From assembly GCA_963170055.1 (NCBI GenBank), contig CAUJGJ010000336.1, positions 1,265,201 through 1,285,200 of the forward strand: a DNA stretch of 20,000 nt, written 5' to 3'. The translations under genes were made by a program, and so were the position numbers. This document shows, in pieces, positions 1-20,000 of the stretch. The notes under the pieces were generated by a model. It was not told the DNA's origin. It saw only the letters and a program-made list of their open reading frames with translations, and ran no database searches. Position 1 is the stretch's first letter. Each line of letters starts with the position of its first letter. Source of the stretch: Halisarca cf. caerulea (Eukaryota; Porifera; Demospongiae; Chondrillida; Halisarcidae).

Positions 1-347
1 AAAAGAGAAATCTCCAAAACATATACTGAAGCTGGTGAGTAAAATTGTGGCGTTCGTGGTTTTAGTGGAATGCCGTCATTAATAAGCTTCACATCAACTA
101 AGAAGGCTTTGCGTGGGTTGCCCGATCGTGTGCAGACTTCTCGAATCGACTGAGGCAGTGGAAATTTTTCGTCTTCTTGAAAACTACAAAACAACTGCAT
201 ATCACAGGGAATCGTAGGTAAACTTTCAAAAGCCTTTTCCGGTACAAATTTACCAACTTTTTGTACGAACCCCACGCATGGCAGTAGAAAATTCACAGTG
301 GATATCGAACCGGCAGAAATTACGCAATTTATAATCCTGCATGGCAT
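1..347 (-). CDS. Partial open frame at the left edge, unknown
   Basis: Open for 115 codons from ATG at 347 to the window edge, with no stop seen. It includes NFLLPCVGFVQKVGKFVPEK, LFCSFQEDEKFPLPQSIREV and RKAFLVDVKLINDGIPLKP. Composition is mixed and protein-like, with no simple-repeat bias. I do not recognise the family. It could be a real gene fragment, part of a mobile element, or chance. Confidence 0.3.
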   Translation of the reverse strand, partial: MPCRIINCVISAGSISTVNFLLPCVGFVQKVGKFVPEKAFESLPTIPCDMQLFCSFQEDEKFPLPQSIREVCTRSGNPRKAFLVDVKLINDGIPLKPRTPQFYSPASVYVLEISL

Positions 348-500
348 GACCCTAACCCTAATTGTTACGCAACTTCACAAATGATATACGCAACATTCCA
401 GCATAGTAATGTGTTGAAGTTGAGCCAGTCCTCCAACCCCTCTCAGGTGAACAATTTCAGTTGCGTTCAACCATCAGAGAATTAAGACAATGCTCATCTG

Positions 501-870
501 GATGTCAGTGATAGGGAATTCTGGGACAGGAGTAAGACAACTGCATACTTCAATGTGAAGGTATTCAATGCCCATGCTCCTTCTAATGCGTCTTCCTCTG
601 CTGCCTCACGCTACCGAAGGCACAAAATGGAGAAGAGGAGAAAGTATGAGAGAAGAGTGATAGATGTGGAGCATGGAACCTTCTCACCGTTTGTGATGTC
701 CACTAGTGGAGGAATGGGCCCTTCAGTCACTGTAGCACTCAAGAGGTTGGCTTATCGGCAGAGAAGACTGATACCCCCTACTCATAGATTGTTAATGTAA
801 TCAGACGTCGACTATAACTTTCTCATTGTTGGATTCTGCAATCACATGCATAAGAGGTGCCAGATCATCC
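501..870 (+). pseudogene. Decayed retroelement ORF remnant (VKVFNAHAPSN / EVEHG-type domain)
   Basis: AYFNVKVFNAHAPSN, KMEKRRKYERRVIDVEHGTF and MSTSGGMGPSVT match a domain found near the C-terminus of reverse-transcriptase ORFs in sponges and cnidarians (consensus FFDVRVFNP, EVEHGSFTPLVFS). Stops interrupt the 5' part (501-535) and a frameshift follows near 790, after which ITCIRGAR-like residues can be read to about 870. The expected FDV is FNV, so a likely catalytic Asp is lost. It has no RT core and is not functional. Confidence 0.7.
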
Positions 871-1205
871 AGAAGAACACCAGCCTCTTCAAATTACCAA
901 GATACTCCGAACTGATCTCAGGAGTAATCAATTAACCATTGACAATTCACTATTTGAACTTGTCAATGACCACTTTGGTTATCATTATTTCCTACATCTG
1001 GCTACATGTATGCTCATGTAGCCAGATCCATTTATCAATTATATATCTTGCCATTATAATATTATTTATATCAGCATCCATTTGAGATCCCAAATACTTG
1101 TGAGCAGATACAAGCATTTGATTTGGGAAGTATGCTGGATTAATCCCTGGAGTTGAAAGACATGATAGAGGATAGAGTAGTGTCAGGGAAGAAAACTTTG
1201 GGGGC

Positions 1206-1563
1206 TTGGTGGCAGCGGTGAATAATGTGGAACTGGGTGGTGTGGATATTGGTACTTTCAGGAATTTGATGTCTTCTTTGGTGGACTCAACAACGTTGTA
1301 TGGGGTAGAGGTATGGGGTGCTACCGGAACCTGGAAGCCATTCAACAGACACTGCTTAGAACGGCCCACATGTTTTTTGGGGTATAGGTACCCTCCATCC
1401 TAGAGTGTCGCTGGTGTGTGTAGAGGAATTAGGTTACAACAGAGTTACACCACAGGTATTGGCTGTAGTTATTGGGGTCACAACAGAATACATTGGAAGA
1501 CCTTCACAGCAGTGTGTGAACATGGGGTCTGTGTATCTTTCCAGGAACTACCTGCTTTCATAA
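1206..1563 (+). pseudogene. Decayed non-LTR retroelement fragment (post-RT region)
   Basis: LYGVEVWGAT (1296-1325) and, after a frameshift near 1327, LEAIQQTLLRTAHMFFGV, then after another shift near 1381 LHPRVSLVCVEELGYNRVTP, ending at TAA 1561-1563. The order YG.E.WG, LR.A..FFGVG, HP.VSL is that of the region after the RT domain in LINE-like ORFs. At least two frameshifts are visible; no RT catalytic motif remains. Confidence 0.65.
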
Positions 1564-1873
1564 GAATTATACTCCTCAACATTTCCCTCGCTATAGTTGG
1601 TGAGTGTTGTTAGCTATATAGAGGAAGGTTTTATCCCTTGAGAACAGGAGCGGAGATGCCACCGATGTGCACGTAGAGTTAATTGGCCATGATTGTAATT
1701 ATCTGAAACCATGTATTTGAGTTTCGCAGCAAAGGGTTTGAAATGTATGCAGTATTTGTGTGCATGTGCGTTGTTAGTATGTATGATGGGTACATGGGTG
1801 TTTATAATTTGCCCATGTATATTATGTACTTGTGGGGGGGGGAAGTGTATGCATGTGGGGGATCATTGTGTGC

Positions 1874-1879
<6 letters not shown>

Positions 1880-1934
<55 letters not shown>

Positions 1935-1947
1935 TGTGTGTGTATGT

Positions 1948-2041
<94 letters not shown>
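1880..2041 (+). repeat. (GT)n microsatellite, about 160 bp
   Basis: Interrupted GT repeat with scattered TATG variants, joined directly to the retroelement fragment at its 3' side. It creates artificial Cys-Val and Thr-His frames on both strands. Confidence 0.97.
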
Positions 2042-2043
<2 letters not shown>

Positions 2044-2439
2044 AATTTGACAGTTGATCTTCCAACCACGAACTACCATCGACCTCACTTTTTGGTCTCT
2101 GACTTGCGGCCTGATATAGTAATCTGGACAAACACCCCCAAGAAAGTTTACCTCCTTGAACTCACTGTGTGTTTTGACACCTTATTTGATGATGCAATAC
2201 AACGGAAAACTGATAGATATCAGGAGTTAGCTGAGGAAATTGATCAAGCTGGCTACAACTGTAATGTCATCGCCTTGCAAGTCGGATCCCGAGGATTTAT
2301 TGACACTGATGCATTTGAGGTTTTAAGGAAGATACTTAATGTCAAGATTCAAGTCTTTGTCGCTTTCCTAAAACGACTGTCAACAATTTCTATCAAAGAA
2401 TCTTTCAAAATCTGGAGTGCTCGAAATACCCCACCATAG
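2041..2439 (+). pseudogene. Retroelement ORF 3' fragment with nuclease-like PD...ELT motif
   Basis: Open for 133 codons to TAG at 2437-2439. LRPDIVIWTNTPKKVYLLEL, then TVCFD, RKTDRYQELAEEIDQAGYN and ALQVGSRGF resemble the C-terminal domain of retroelement ORFs in fish and invertebrates (RPD.....ELTVP.E, RK..RY.EL, VEVG.RGF). The PD...E-x-T arrangement suggests a PD-(D/E)XK nuclease fold with a changed Lys. The frame runs into the GT microsatellite upstream, so the 5' part is gone. Confidence 0.62.
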
Positions 2440-4803
2440 TCTCGTGAATTTAACTGTAACAGTTGTTTATACTAGTTCTGTAGGTAGTGCATGCATTTGA
2501 TTACAAGTTCATATTTACTAGCTTAATATTATACTTTTTTCTATTCTATACTTTTGAGTCATCTAAACTAGCTTTCTCTGTGCTGTGGCCATACACCACA
2601 ATGACAGTTCTAGTTTCTTTCTGCATGACTCCTTTCGTTTATCGTTGTACAGTGATATGTATGATGATAATAATGGTTATAATAATAATAATAATGATGG
2701 TTAATGATAATAAGTTTAAAAAAAGTGCATGTGTGTGTGTGTGCGTGTGTGTATGTGTGTGTGTGTGTGTAGTGCTATATATTATTACATAATTGTCGTG
2801 TGATGACAAAGTACAGACAGATTGCATGCATGACCTAAACACCTTATAATTATAATACATGCCACCTGAACTATATTATGATTATGCATATAATAATAAT
2901 ACATTATAATACTGTATATAATATGTACATGTACCCCCTACTATAATAAATAAATACTGTAACTGTTGACTCGATCCTGATACAAAGAACCATGCATGAA
3001 ATCCAGAAGAATTTGTTCTTTATATAACAGAAGTTCTTCATAAAGAACTGTATAATATTATGTCAATGTATTACAGAGGATGAATATCGCATCATTATAA
3101 ATTTGTAGAAGTATATGCCATATAATTCACAATAATGGCCATAGTGAACCTCAACTTTTATTTTTTTTGTTGTTTTCTGCATGACTATAGCCTATGTCTC
3201 TAAGAGCACAAAATCCTCTTCAAACCTCATGCATGCATTTGAAATTAGTCACTGCATGGCATGCATGCAGCAGTGACGAGTTTGTTTGTTACAACAGAGG
3301 AAAAATGAATGCACACCAACTTGGACCTAGCTGGCAAATTATTCTTTATATATAAGCAATTTTTTATAAGTGGAGTCCACTGTACTTCATAGTCTCGTGG
3401 ACCGGACCCTACTCGCCCACATGCACGGCGAGAAAGGGTCTGCATGGTACTCAGCTAGTCCAGCCAGCTGGACCCACCTGTATGTCTGGTCCACGAGACT
3501 AGCTATGTACTTCAAGTTACACTGCAAAAAAGTCTGTGTTTTAAATGTACTATACCACAAGGCGGAATCTTACGTTTAAAGGTTTACCATAATCTACCAT
3601 CATCTCTGTTTTACCATGGCACTACCTTGAGGTAAACCATGCAGACATTGCATATATGTAATTCAAATAATTCATAATATGATCAGTGAATATGATTAAA
3701 TTAGATATGAATCTAATCATAGCTTGTGCTAGGCTTTTGTTGTGGTGTGTAAAAAACAATATTCATAGCTTATGAATATGTTAATATGGCATTTGGTAAA
3801 TCTATTTGTCAGTTTCCTCTAGACTACCATGCTGGTAAAGTGTCAGTTTACTGACTAGTTTACCTAAAAAATCACTCAGTAAAACAGACCCAAATTTGCA
3901 GTGAATTAGTAATAATACCCGGCCTCTCCCTATATAATACACAGGCAATCATAATAATTTATGTACACATGTATATACCAAATTAAACCATAATAATATT
4001 ATTGCAATTGCACGTATTTTTCATGAGCTATAGTTAGTTAAGCATGAGCAATAGATGCATGGTGCATGTGCATGTATACGTACGTAGTATAGTGAGATCT
4101 TCATTATATTATATCAATACTATGACAGCATGCTTGTAACATGCTCCCGGGTGGCCATTGTACAGTGTAACAATGAATACACTACCATGCGTTACATATG
4201 TCATGAATATGTAGATACACACAATGTCACACCATACAAAATACATGTATTTCACACACAATGTGCAAATCCTATAAGATATCATGCATTCCTTACAACA
4301 GTTCATAGTTTCATACAATAATATGAAAATCGCCATAGCAATAAGTAAATAAGTTGCAATAAGCCGGAAGATTCTGTACATGGCACCTCACAGTGCAGTA
4401 GACCTGAGAAAGACAAGCACCATATCACACATGTGTAGTGTACACATACAGTATTGTGAAATGCTGATTAGCTGAAGAATCTCTACTGAAATCTTAAGTA
4501 GAATCTCTAAAGTAACTGCATTAGCATGTGAGGAGAAGGATAGACAGCCTAGCATGATCCCAGGCTATCCATCCTTACTTGGCATCACGACTAAGCTAGA
4601 CTGCTAATTGAAATGAGGATATCCCATGACAGGAACACTGAACAGTGGATAGTACTAGACACCATTGGACACATGTGAAAGCATCAATACCAAAACATTG
4701 CTTTAGTATCTATGGTGAAAGCATCAGCTACATACGTATGTACGTATGTACACACATACATATGTCACACTACATAGACACATACATACATAAGTGTGGT
4801 GGA
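2440..4803. other. AT-rich region without recognisable genes
   Basis: Between the retroelement fragment and the KIF23 stop. It holds an AT-rich stretch with ATAATA runs (2660-2960), a short interrupted GT repeat (2728-2770), the inverted-repeat element at 3390-3501 and an imperfect hairpin near 4537-4576. All open frames are short and repeat-driven. The KIF23 3' UTR should lie at the right end, but I found no convincing polyadenylation signal. Confidence 0.6.
3390..3501. mobile_element. Short inverted-repeat element (MITE-like), 112 bp
   Basis: Ends are an exact 14-bp inverted repeat: TAGTCTCGTGGACC at 3390-3403 and its complement at 3488-3501. The interior is GC-richer than the AT-rich surroundings. 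No coding content, and the target-site duplication is unclear. Confidence 0.65.
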
Positions 4804-15890
<11,087 letters not shown>

Positions 15891-16109
15891 TCGAATTCAA
15901 AAGTAATAACAATAATCGACTTAAATCTTATGCTTGAAGAAAAATTTGAATATCCTTTACAATTCGTGGCACATTTCTCTCGTAACCGCCTTTGAATTCA
16001 AATTCTAAAAGCGTGATTGGTTGAACTTCACCATGAATATAATTTTAAAAAGCGCCTATGGGCGCTAATAACAGCCGCGTTCGATAGCTTTGCGTTCTGG
16101 ATGCCGGCG
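15891..16109 (-). promoter_or_regulatory. RRP15-KIF23 spacer: probable KIF23 promoter
   Basis: This 219-bp spacer must hold the RRP15 3' UTR end and probably the KIF23 promoter. On the minus strand a CCAAT box (16020-16016) is followed by TTTGAA (16002-15997) inside the palindrome TTTGAATTCAAA, about 110 nt before the ATG. GCGC-containing words lie at 16050-16066. Vertebrate G2/M genes, KIF23 among them, use CCAAT plus CHR (TTTGAA) elements. Short motifs like these occur by chance, so the element calls are tentative. Confidence 0.4.
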
Positions 16110-16241
16110 CTATCTCTTTTTGCTGTTCCCAGTGTCCTCTGTCTTATCCCAGTCCTTCATGGCTGCTCCTAACATGAAATCAGAACGTAAAATGTCCCAT
16201 TTTTTCGAATCTTCTTCTTCCTTGTCAATATTTGCAGGTAC
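16110..16241 (-). CDS. RRP15: RRP15 terminal exon: WDILRSDFMLGAAMKDWDK
   Basis: Encodes VPANIDKEEEDSKK, the conserved C-terminal WDILRSDFMLGAAMKDWDK and TEDTGNSKKR, with a TAG stop at 16112-16110. The acceptor is GAGTTTCAAG, phase 0. The match to the human C-terminus settles the gene's 3' end, 219 bp before the KIF23 start. Confidence 0.92.
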   Translation of the reverse strand, partial: VPANIDKEEEDSKKWDILRSDFMLGAAMKDWDKTEDTGNSKKR

Positions 16242-16676
16242 CTTGAAACTCTATTAGCAAACAGTGAAAGAACACCTGATACAGAGCAGTATATTTACGT
16301 AGTTGGTGTAATGCCGTAAATGGTCCCCTATGTAAGTTGTCCCCCTATCATGCTATCAATACTAACCCTAACCCCCCAACAGCATAGAGTTTGTATTCGA
16401 TAAGCGCCCATGCCAGACAACTTTTAGGGGGGACAAGATTTGGTGTGACGGTACATCTGGTAAAAATTATACAAGGCACAACACAACCTACTATATAGCA
16501 CACGGACGTATAACACAGGTAAAGCATGCCTTGGTGGCAACACTGCAAACACATAAGCATGATGTAAAACTTACGTACATGAAATGTAAACAGCAGATAT
16601 GTACAGATATACACAAAAGCACATGCACACACACGCATGCATGTACGCACGCACACATGTACACATGCATGCACGC

Positions 16677-16734
<58 letters not shown>

Positions 16735-19492
16735 ATACACACATGCACACACTTGTACTGTACATACACTAAAAACATACACTTTTGAATTTTGGTTCTG
16801 ACGGACTCATTTCTTGCTCTGCTTTCGTCCCCTTCTTCCCTTTGAGCATGTCCACAAATGACTTCTTGTCAATACTGGTCAATACTACAATAAACAGAGA
16901 TAAACGAAGAGCAGTAAGGCAGAAAAATATATGTCTAGTACCCATAAACACACTCCATAGACTAGAACACTTATTTCTCCTGTACATGAGGTGAAGTCTT
17001 GGGGATTCTGCACTTGCATCTGCTTAACCATTTGATGCCATCAACTTAGTACACAAATACACTATTACAAGCTGCTTCCCAATTTCCTAATCCTCAACTC
17101 CTCACATCCTAAATCCCCCCTCACATCCTAACCCCCCACATCCTCAACTCCCCACATCCTAACCCCCCACATCCTCAACCCCCCACATCCTCAACTCCCC
17201 ACATCCTCAACTCCTCACATCCTCAACTCCCCACATCCTCAACTCCTCACATCCTCAACTCCCCACATCCTCAACTCCCCACATCCTCAACTCCCCACAT
17301 CCTCAACCTTCCACATCTTCAACTCCCCACATCCTCACCTCCTCACATCCTCAACTCCCCACATCCTAAACATTCTATGGATCATCAAATTAATGCAACA
17401 AAGTCAACCTCTTCTACACACGCCATGCATTGGACATCAAAGGTGATCCACATAGTCCGATCCACATACAGACATGAGGCCCCACGACACAGCACCTTCC
17501 CTAGGTTCTTTGTATAAACAGAGAAAGTTATACTGTACCCCATCTGCCTGTCACAGGTGAAACTTTTTAGGATCTAGTATTTTTTGTACAAATTTCCCAA
17601 TTTTTCATCTTTACAGATGGAAGTTTCTATTCTTTTTAATTACAAAAGAGCCTAATCTTATATTTCATACATGTAAACTTTTGGGGAAGGCTTCACACAC
17701 AAACATGGAAACCGCAAATATTAACTTGCTTAAAACTTAAGCACATACTGTCAAACACAACAACTATTAGTTGTGTCACCTTTCGATTTCTTTATCTCGG
17801 AACTCCCGGCTTCCTTTAATTTAGATTCTATCATCTTCTGCTGTTTACTTACTGCATTGAACAGCTGGATCACTAAAACCAAAAGAGTAAAGAATAGTTG
17901 CATACAGAAATGCAAATTCATCAGACGTTCATGTGTGAGTGTGTATGTTTTAGAATTCTAGTGTTCTGCATTGCTCCTGATAAAAGGGTTACTTGTTGGA
18001 CATTTATCATAGCTAAACGAAACTGATGCCGCCCTTTGGCCGACATTCCTAATACATCTACAGTAGAAGTATGAAGTCTTCATACAGTGATTACTAATAC
18101 CAGGATGGCTTCGGCAAACAGGTGCTCCCTCACCCCTTATAAGAACGTATGACCACCCTAGCCAATTTCTACCACACTAGCATTCACCTCCTTTAGTCGC
18201 TGTCCTCTGTAACCCTCGCTCTCTATCCAACATCCTCACATCCGGTTTAACGTAGCCAGTAACTTTACTCTTCTTAGCCTTCGGCTGCAGCTCTTCTGTC
18301 TCCACTGATTCTTCTTCCCCTTCCGTCACTTCATGGTCAGAAGGTTCGTCATCGGCACTGGAATCCTCTATCTTGTTGTCTTCCTTTTCACTAAGGACCA
18401 TTTTCTTGCGTTTTCTTTTCTCTTTCAGTTTTGCTCTTTTACTCTTCCTTTCACGCTTCAGCTAAATAGGTGAGCACACACTGAATAGAGCTCATGTAAG
18501 AACACATGTATGGGTTGTATGTGTGGTCTCATACGTATGGGTTGTATAATATTATGCGGTCTCATATGTATGAGTTGTATACAGTGGAATCTCGTTATAA
18601 AGAACACTCTTACAGTGAATTTCTGTTACAGTGAATATTTTTATGGGACCCAGTACATGTTCTACTATGAGACTTTATCTGGTTATAGTGAATTTCTGAT
18701 GTAATGAAGAATTTTTGGTGTCCCCTGGGATTCGTTATAATGAGACTCCACTGTATGTGGTCTCATATGTATGGGTTGTATGTGTGGTCTCATACGTATG
18801 GGTTGTATGTGTGGTCTCATACGTATATATGCAGAGCCGCATTTAGGGGGGGGGGCATTCGCCCCCCCTTGGAGATCTGTTGCCCCCCCTTGCAGATCTG
18901 CTGCCTCCCTAAACTTGTATCTCAACATATACACTAAGGGTTCCTGAAAGGCATGATTTGTTGGAAAATGGATGAAAAACAAGCTTTTATGCTATAATTT
19001 TGAAAAATTTTCTCAAGATCACTGTCACCAATCCCCTAACCCCCCTTGAACTGTACATAAATAACATTGTTGCCTACTGTATAATACCCCCCCCCCCCCC
19101 CCACATAGCATTGGTACCTATAATACCCCCCCCCCCCCCCCCGGTCTCTGTACACCTATACACTCCCATATTGTGTTGCCCCCCCTAAGATTTTAGGAAG
19201 CTCAATTTGCCCCCCCCTAGCCCCAAATCCTGTATGCAGCCCTGTATATGGGTTATATAATATTATGTGGTCTCATATGCATGGGTTGTATAATAGTCTC
19301 ATACATACTGGGGGCCTACATAGGCGTGTACATATACGTAGAAACATATGCACGTGCGAATATGTATGTTCTGGCACCCCATACAAGCATCTGAACCACA
19401 AAATCATACAAGGATTCAGGCATACGTACATGTCAGATACACAAGTACCTGAATAATCTGCGAAATATCCATCTCTTGGTCAGCGCTTCCAT
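16110..19492 (-). CDS. RRP15: RRP15-like ribosome biogenesis protein (5 exons seen, 5' end missing)
   Basis: Nucleolar factor of pre-60S assembly and 27S/32S pre-rRNA processing (known from yeast Rrp15p and human RRP15). Exons 5' to 3': 19492-19449, 18461-18188, 17872-17780, 16884-16781, 16241-16110. They join in phase to about 214 residues plus stop; human has 282, so the N-terminus is missing. Conserved segments in order: KPDVRMLDRERGLQRTATKG (human KPDVVQDKETERNLQRIATRG), VIQLFNAV (VVQLFNAV), KEAGSSEIKKSK, SIDKKSFVDMLKG (TVSKKDFISVLRG) and WDILRSDFMLGAAMKDWDK (WTILRDDFMMGASMKDWDK). An acidic stretch follows the Lys-rich helix and precedes KPDV, unlike human, where acid residues lie mainly N-terminal. 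The gene sits just upstream of KIF23 on the same strand. Confidence 0.93.
16616..16760. repeat. CA/GT and TGCA-rich tract, last RRP15 intron
   Basis: Palindromic GCATGC/TGCATGCA words, then a pure CA run (about 16674-16732). GT in the transcript, with alternating purine-pyrimidine character. Confidence 0.9.
16781..16884 (-). CDS. RRP15: RRP15 exon: SIDKKSFVDMLKG
   Basis: Encodes the end of a split Val, LTSIDKKSFVDMLKGKKG, then a polar linker ending EPKFKS. The acceptor is TTTATTGTAG, and phase 1 in agrees with the exon before. The donor is AGT|GTATGT, phase 0. A CA/GT microsatellite lies about 45 nt downstream of the donor. Confidence 0.9.
17090..17369. repeat. 16-bp minisatellite in an RRP15 intron
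   Basis: About 17 imperfect units of CCTCAACTCCCCACAT, fully strand-asymmetric (C-rich plus strand, G-rich transcript). It lies between the exons at 16884 and 17780. No coding frame is supported. Confidence 0.93.
17780..17872 (-). CDS. RRP15: RRP15 exon: VIQLFNAV...KEAGSS
   Basis: Encodes VIQLFNAVSKQQKMIESKLK followed by EAGSSEIKKSK, matching human VVQLFNAVQKHQKNVDEKVK and EAGSSMRKRAK. The acceptor is GGTTTTAG and the donor GAAAG|GTGACA, phase 1. Confidence 0.93.
18188..18461 (-). CDS. RRP15: RRP15 exon: Lys/Arg helix, acidic stretch and KPDV core
   Basis: Begins LKRERKSKRAKLKEKRKRKK, then an acidic run (DSSADDEPSDHEVTEGEEE), then the conserved KPDVRMLDRERGLQRTATKG. The acceptor is CTATTTAG. 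The donor GGAG|GTGAAT is phase 1 and completes the Val of VIQLFNAV in the next exon. Confidence 0.91.
18582..18753. mobile_element. TA-flanked MITE, 172 bp
   Basis: Begins CAGTGGAATCTCGTTATAAA and ends with the complement of CAGTGGAGTCTCATTATAAC, flanked by TA. Related in its ends to the 176-bp elements in KIF23. It sits inside the 27-bp minisatellite. Confidence 0.87.
18832..19244. mobile_element. hAT-like non-autonomous element, 413 bp
   Basis: Ends CAGAGCCGCATTTAG and complement CAGGGCTGCATACAG form imperfect terminal repeats, with G/C runs just inside. It is flanked by TATATG on both sides (6 bp exact; 6 of 8 if extended to the 8 bp usual for hAT). The interior has two long C runs (about 19088-19102 and 19126-19142) and no transposase. 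The hAT assignment is tentative. Confidence 0.6.
19449..19492 (-). CDS. RRP15: RRP15 most upstream visible exon
   Basis: Reads DGSADQEMDISQIIQ with acceptor TTTCTATAG and donor CAG|GTACTT, and joins the next exon in phase 0. It starts with two bases of a split codon, so at least one upstream exon is expected. An ATG at its first bases is in the wrong frame. No convincing upstream exon is visible up to the window edge. Confidence 0.72.
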
Positions 19493-20000
19493 CTATAGAA
19501 ATAATAAACATGTTCCAGGCACTGAATATCAGTCCACACTTCCACAAAAAGGTCAAAAAATGGAATGGACTGATATACAACCAACCACTGAAATCCCCCA
19601 TCCCCAGTAAACTACAACCCTACTTGGGAACGAGTACAAGCTACGTATATCGCTCAGCATAGTATTACTCTAGATCACATACGATCTGCAAGCCGTGGAC
19701 CTACATTGTAGCAAACATGCTCACGATAGATTACCATAGATAAGTATCCATGTGACGACTAAAGTTAGACATAAAATGAATCTGGATCTACTTGCAAAAC
19801 TCACTTATGGTCATAATATCAGCACAATAGATATTCTAATACTGAGACCACCACAGACATTTGGAAACTAAGTCATGTATTCCCATTTTATAAACCACAC
19901 ATATACACTTGTGTGTGTGAGAGAGTGTGTGTATTTTCTCTACATTGCAAAATAGTGCACAATCCTTTTAACGACCTCAATTTACACCAGTCATAGACTG

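Larger units (their letters stand above)
18507..19311. repeat. 27-bp minisatellite split by two insertions (RRP15 intron)
   Basis: Units like GTATGGGTTGTATGTGTGGT followed by CTCATAC occur at 18507-18580, 18756-18830 and 19245-19311, with TATAATATTATG variants. The blocks are separated by the elements at 18582 and 18832, so the array predates both insertions. Confidence 0.8.

Noticed and set aside
1..40. Possible plus-strand exon end at GAAGCTG|GTGAGT
   Set aside because: A good donor, but too little upstream sequence to test, and it competes with the open minus-strand frame.
349..360. Telomere-like CCCTAACCCTAA (also near 16363)
   Set aside because: Only two units; too short for an interstitial telomere claim.
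992..1369. Minus-strand frame with KYLGSQMDADIN, reminiscent of RT proteins
   Set aside because: The plus strand of the same stretch carries the LYGVEVWG retroelement match, so this is most likely its shadow.
1711..2439. 242-codon plus-strand frame through the GT repeat
   Set aside because: Its first half is microsatellite-coded Cys-Val; only the part after 2041 resembles protein, and that is annotated separately.
19493..20000. Search for the RRP15 first exon
   Set aside because: Several GT sites fit the phase, but the preceding frames are hydrophobic or stop-rich and unlike RRP15.

Overview
The window looks like nuclear DNA of an animal. It carries two interrupted protein genes with GT-AG introns, long (CA/GT)n microsatellites, minisatellites and many short TA-flanked inverted-repeat elements. 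The word TACGTA and its relatives recur throughout. Intron-rich genes, decayed retroelement pieces and this repeat load fit a marine invertebrate. A sponge or other early-branching animal is my best guess, but nothing here proves it.

Layout: 1-2440 holds an edge open frame of unknown nature (minus strand) and three decayed plus-strand retroelement pieces, the last beside a long GT microsatellite. 2440-4800 is AT-rich with no gene I can support, only simple repeats and one short inverted-repeat element. 4804-15890 (minus) is a nearly complete kinesin-6 gene, the orthologue of KIF23/MKLP1/Pavarotti/ZEN-4. I can assemble 16 coding exons in consistent phase into about 884 residues: motor, neck, coiled coil, the tail segment that binds ARF6 in mammals, and the conserved C-terminus. 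16110-19492 (minus) is the RRP15 orthologue, a pre-60S ribosome-biogenesis factor. Five exons including the stop are visible; the 5' end is probably beyond the right edge. RRP15 lies just upstream of KIF23 on the same strand, with only 219 bp between its stop and the KIF23 start codon.

The two genes have unrelated core jobs (cytokinesis and ribosome assembly). I see no operon-like or novel defence-type system. The unusual content is in the introns: GT microsatellites that begin exactly at two 5' splice sites of KIF23, a minisatellite that repeats a perfect TACTAAC branch-point word next to a 3' splice site, a deleted Tc1/mariner-like element, two copies of a foldback element, a family of about 175-bp TA-flanked MITEs, and a minisatellite in RRP15 split by two separate insertions.

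All exon boundaries were read by eye from splice consensus, phase and remembered similarity to the human proteins. One segment of KIF23 (between 9668 and 10973) remains unresolved.
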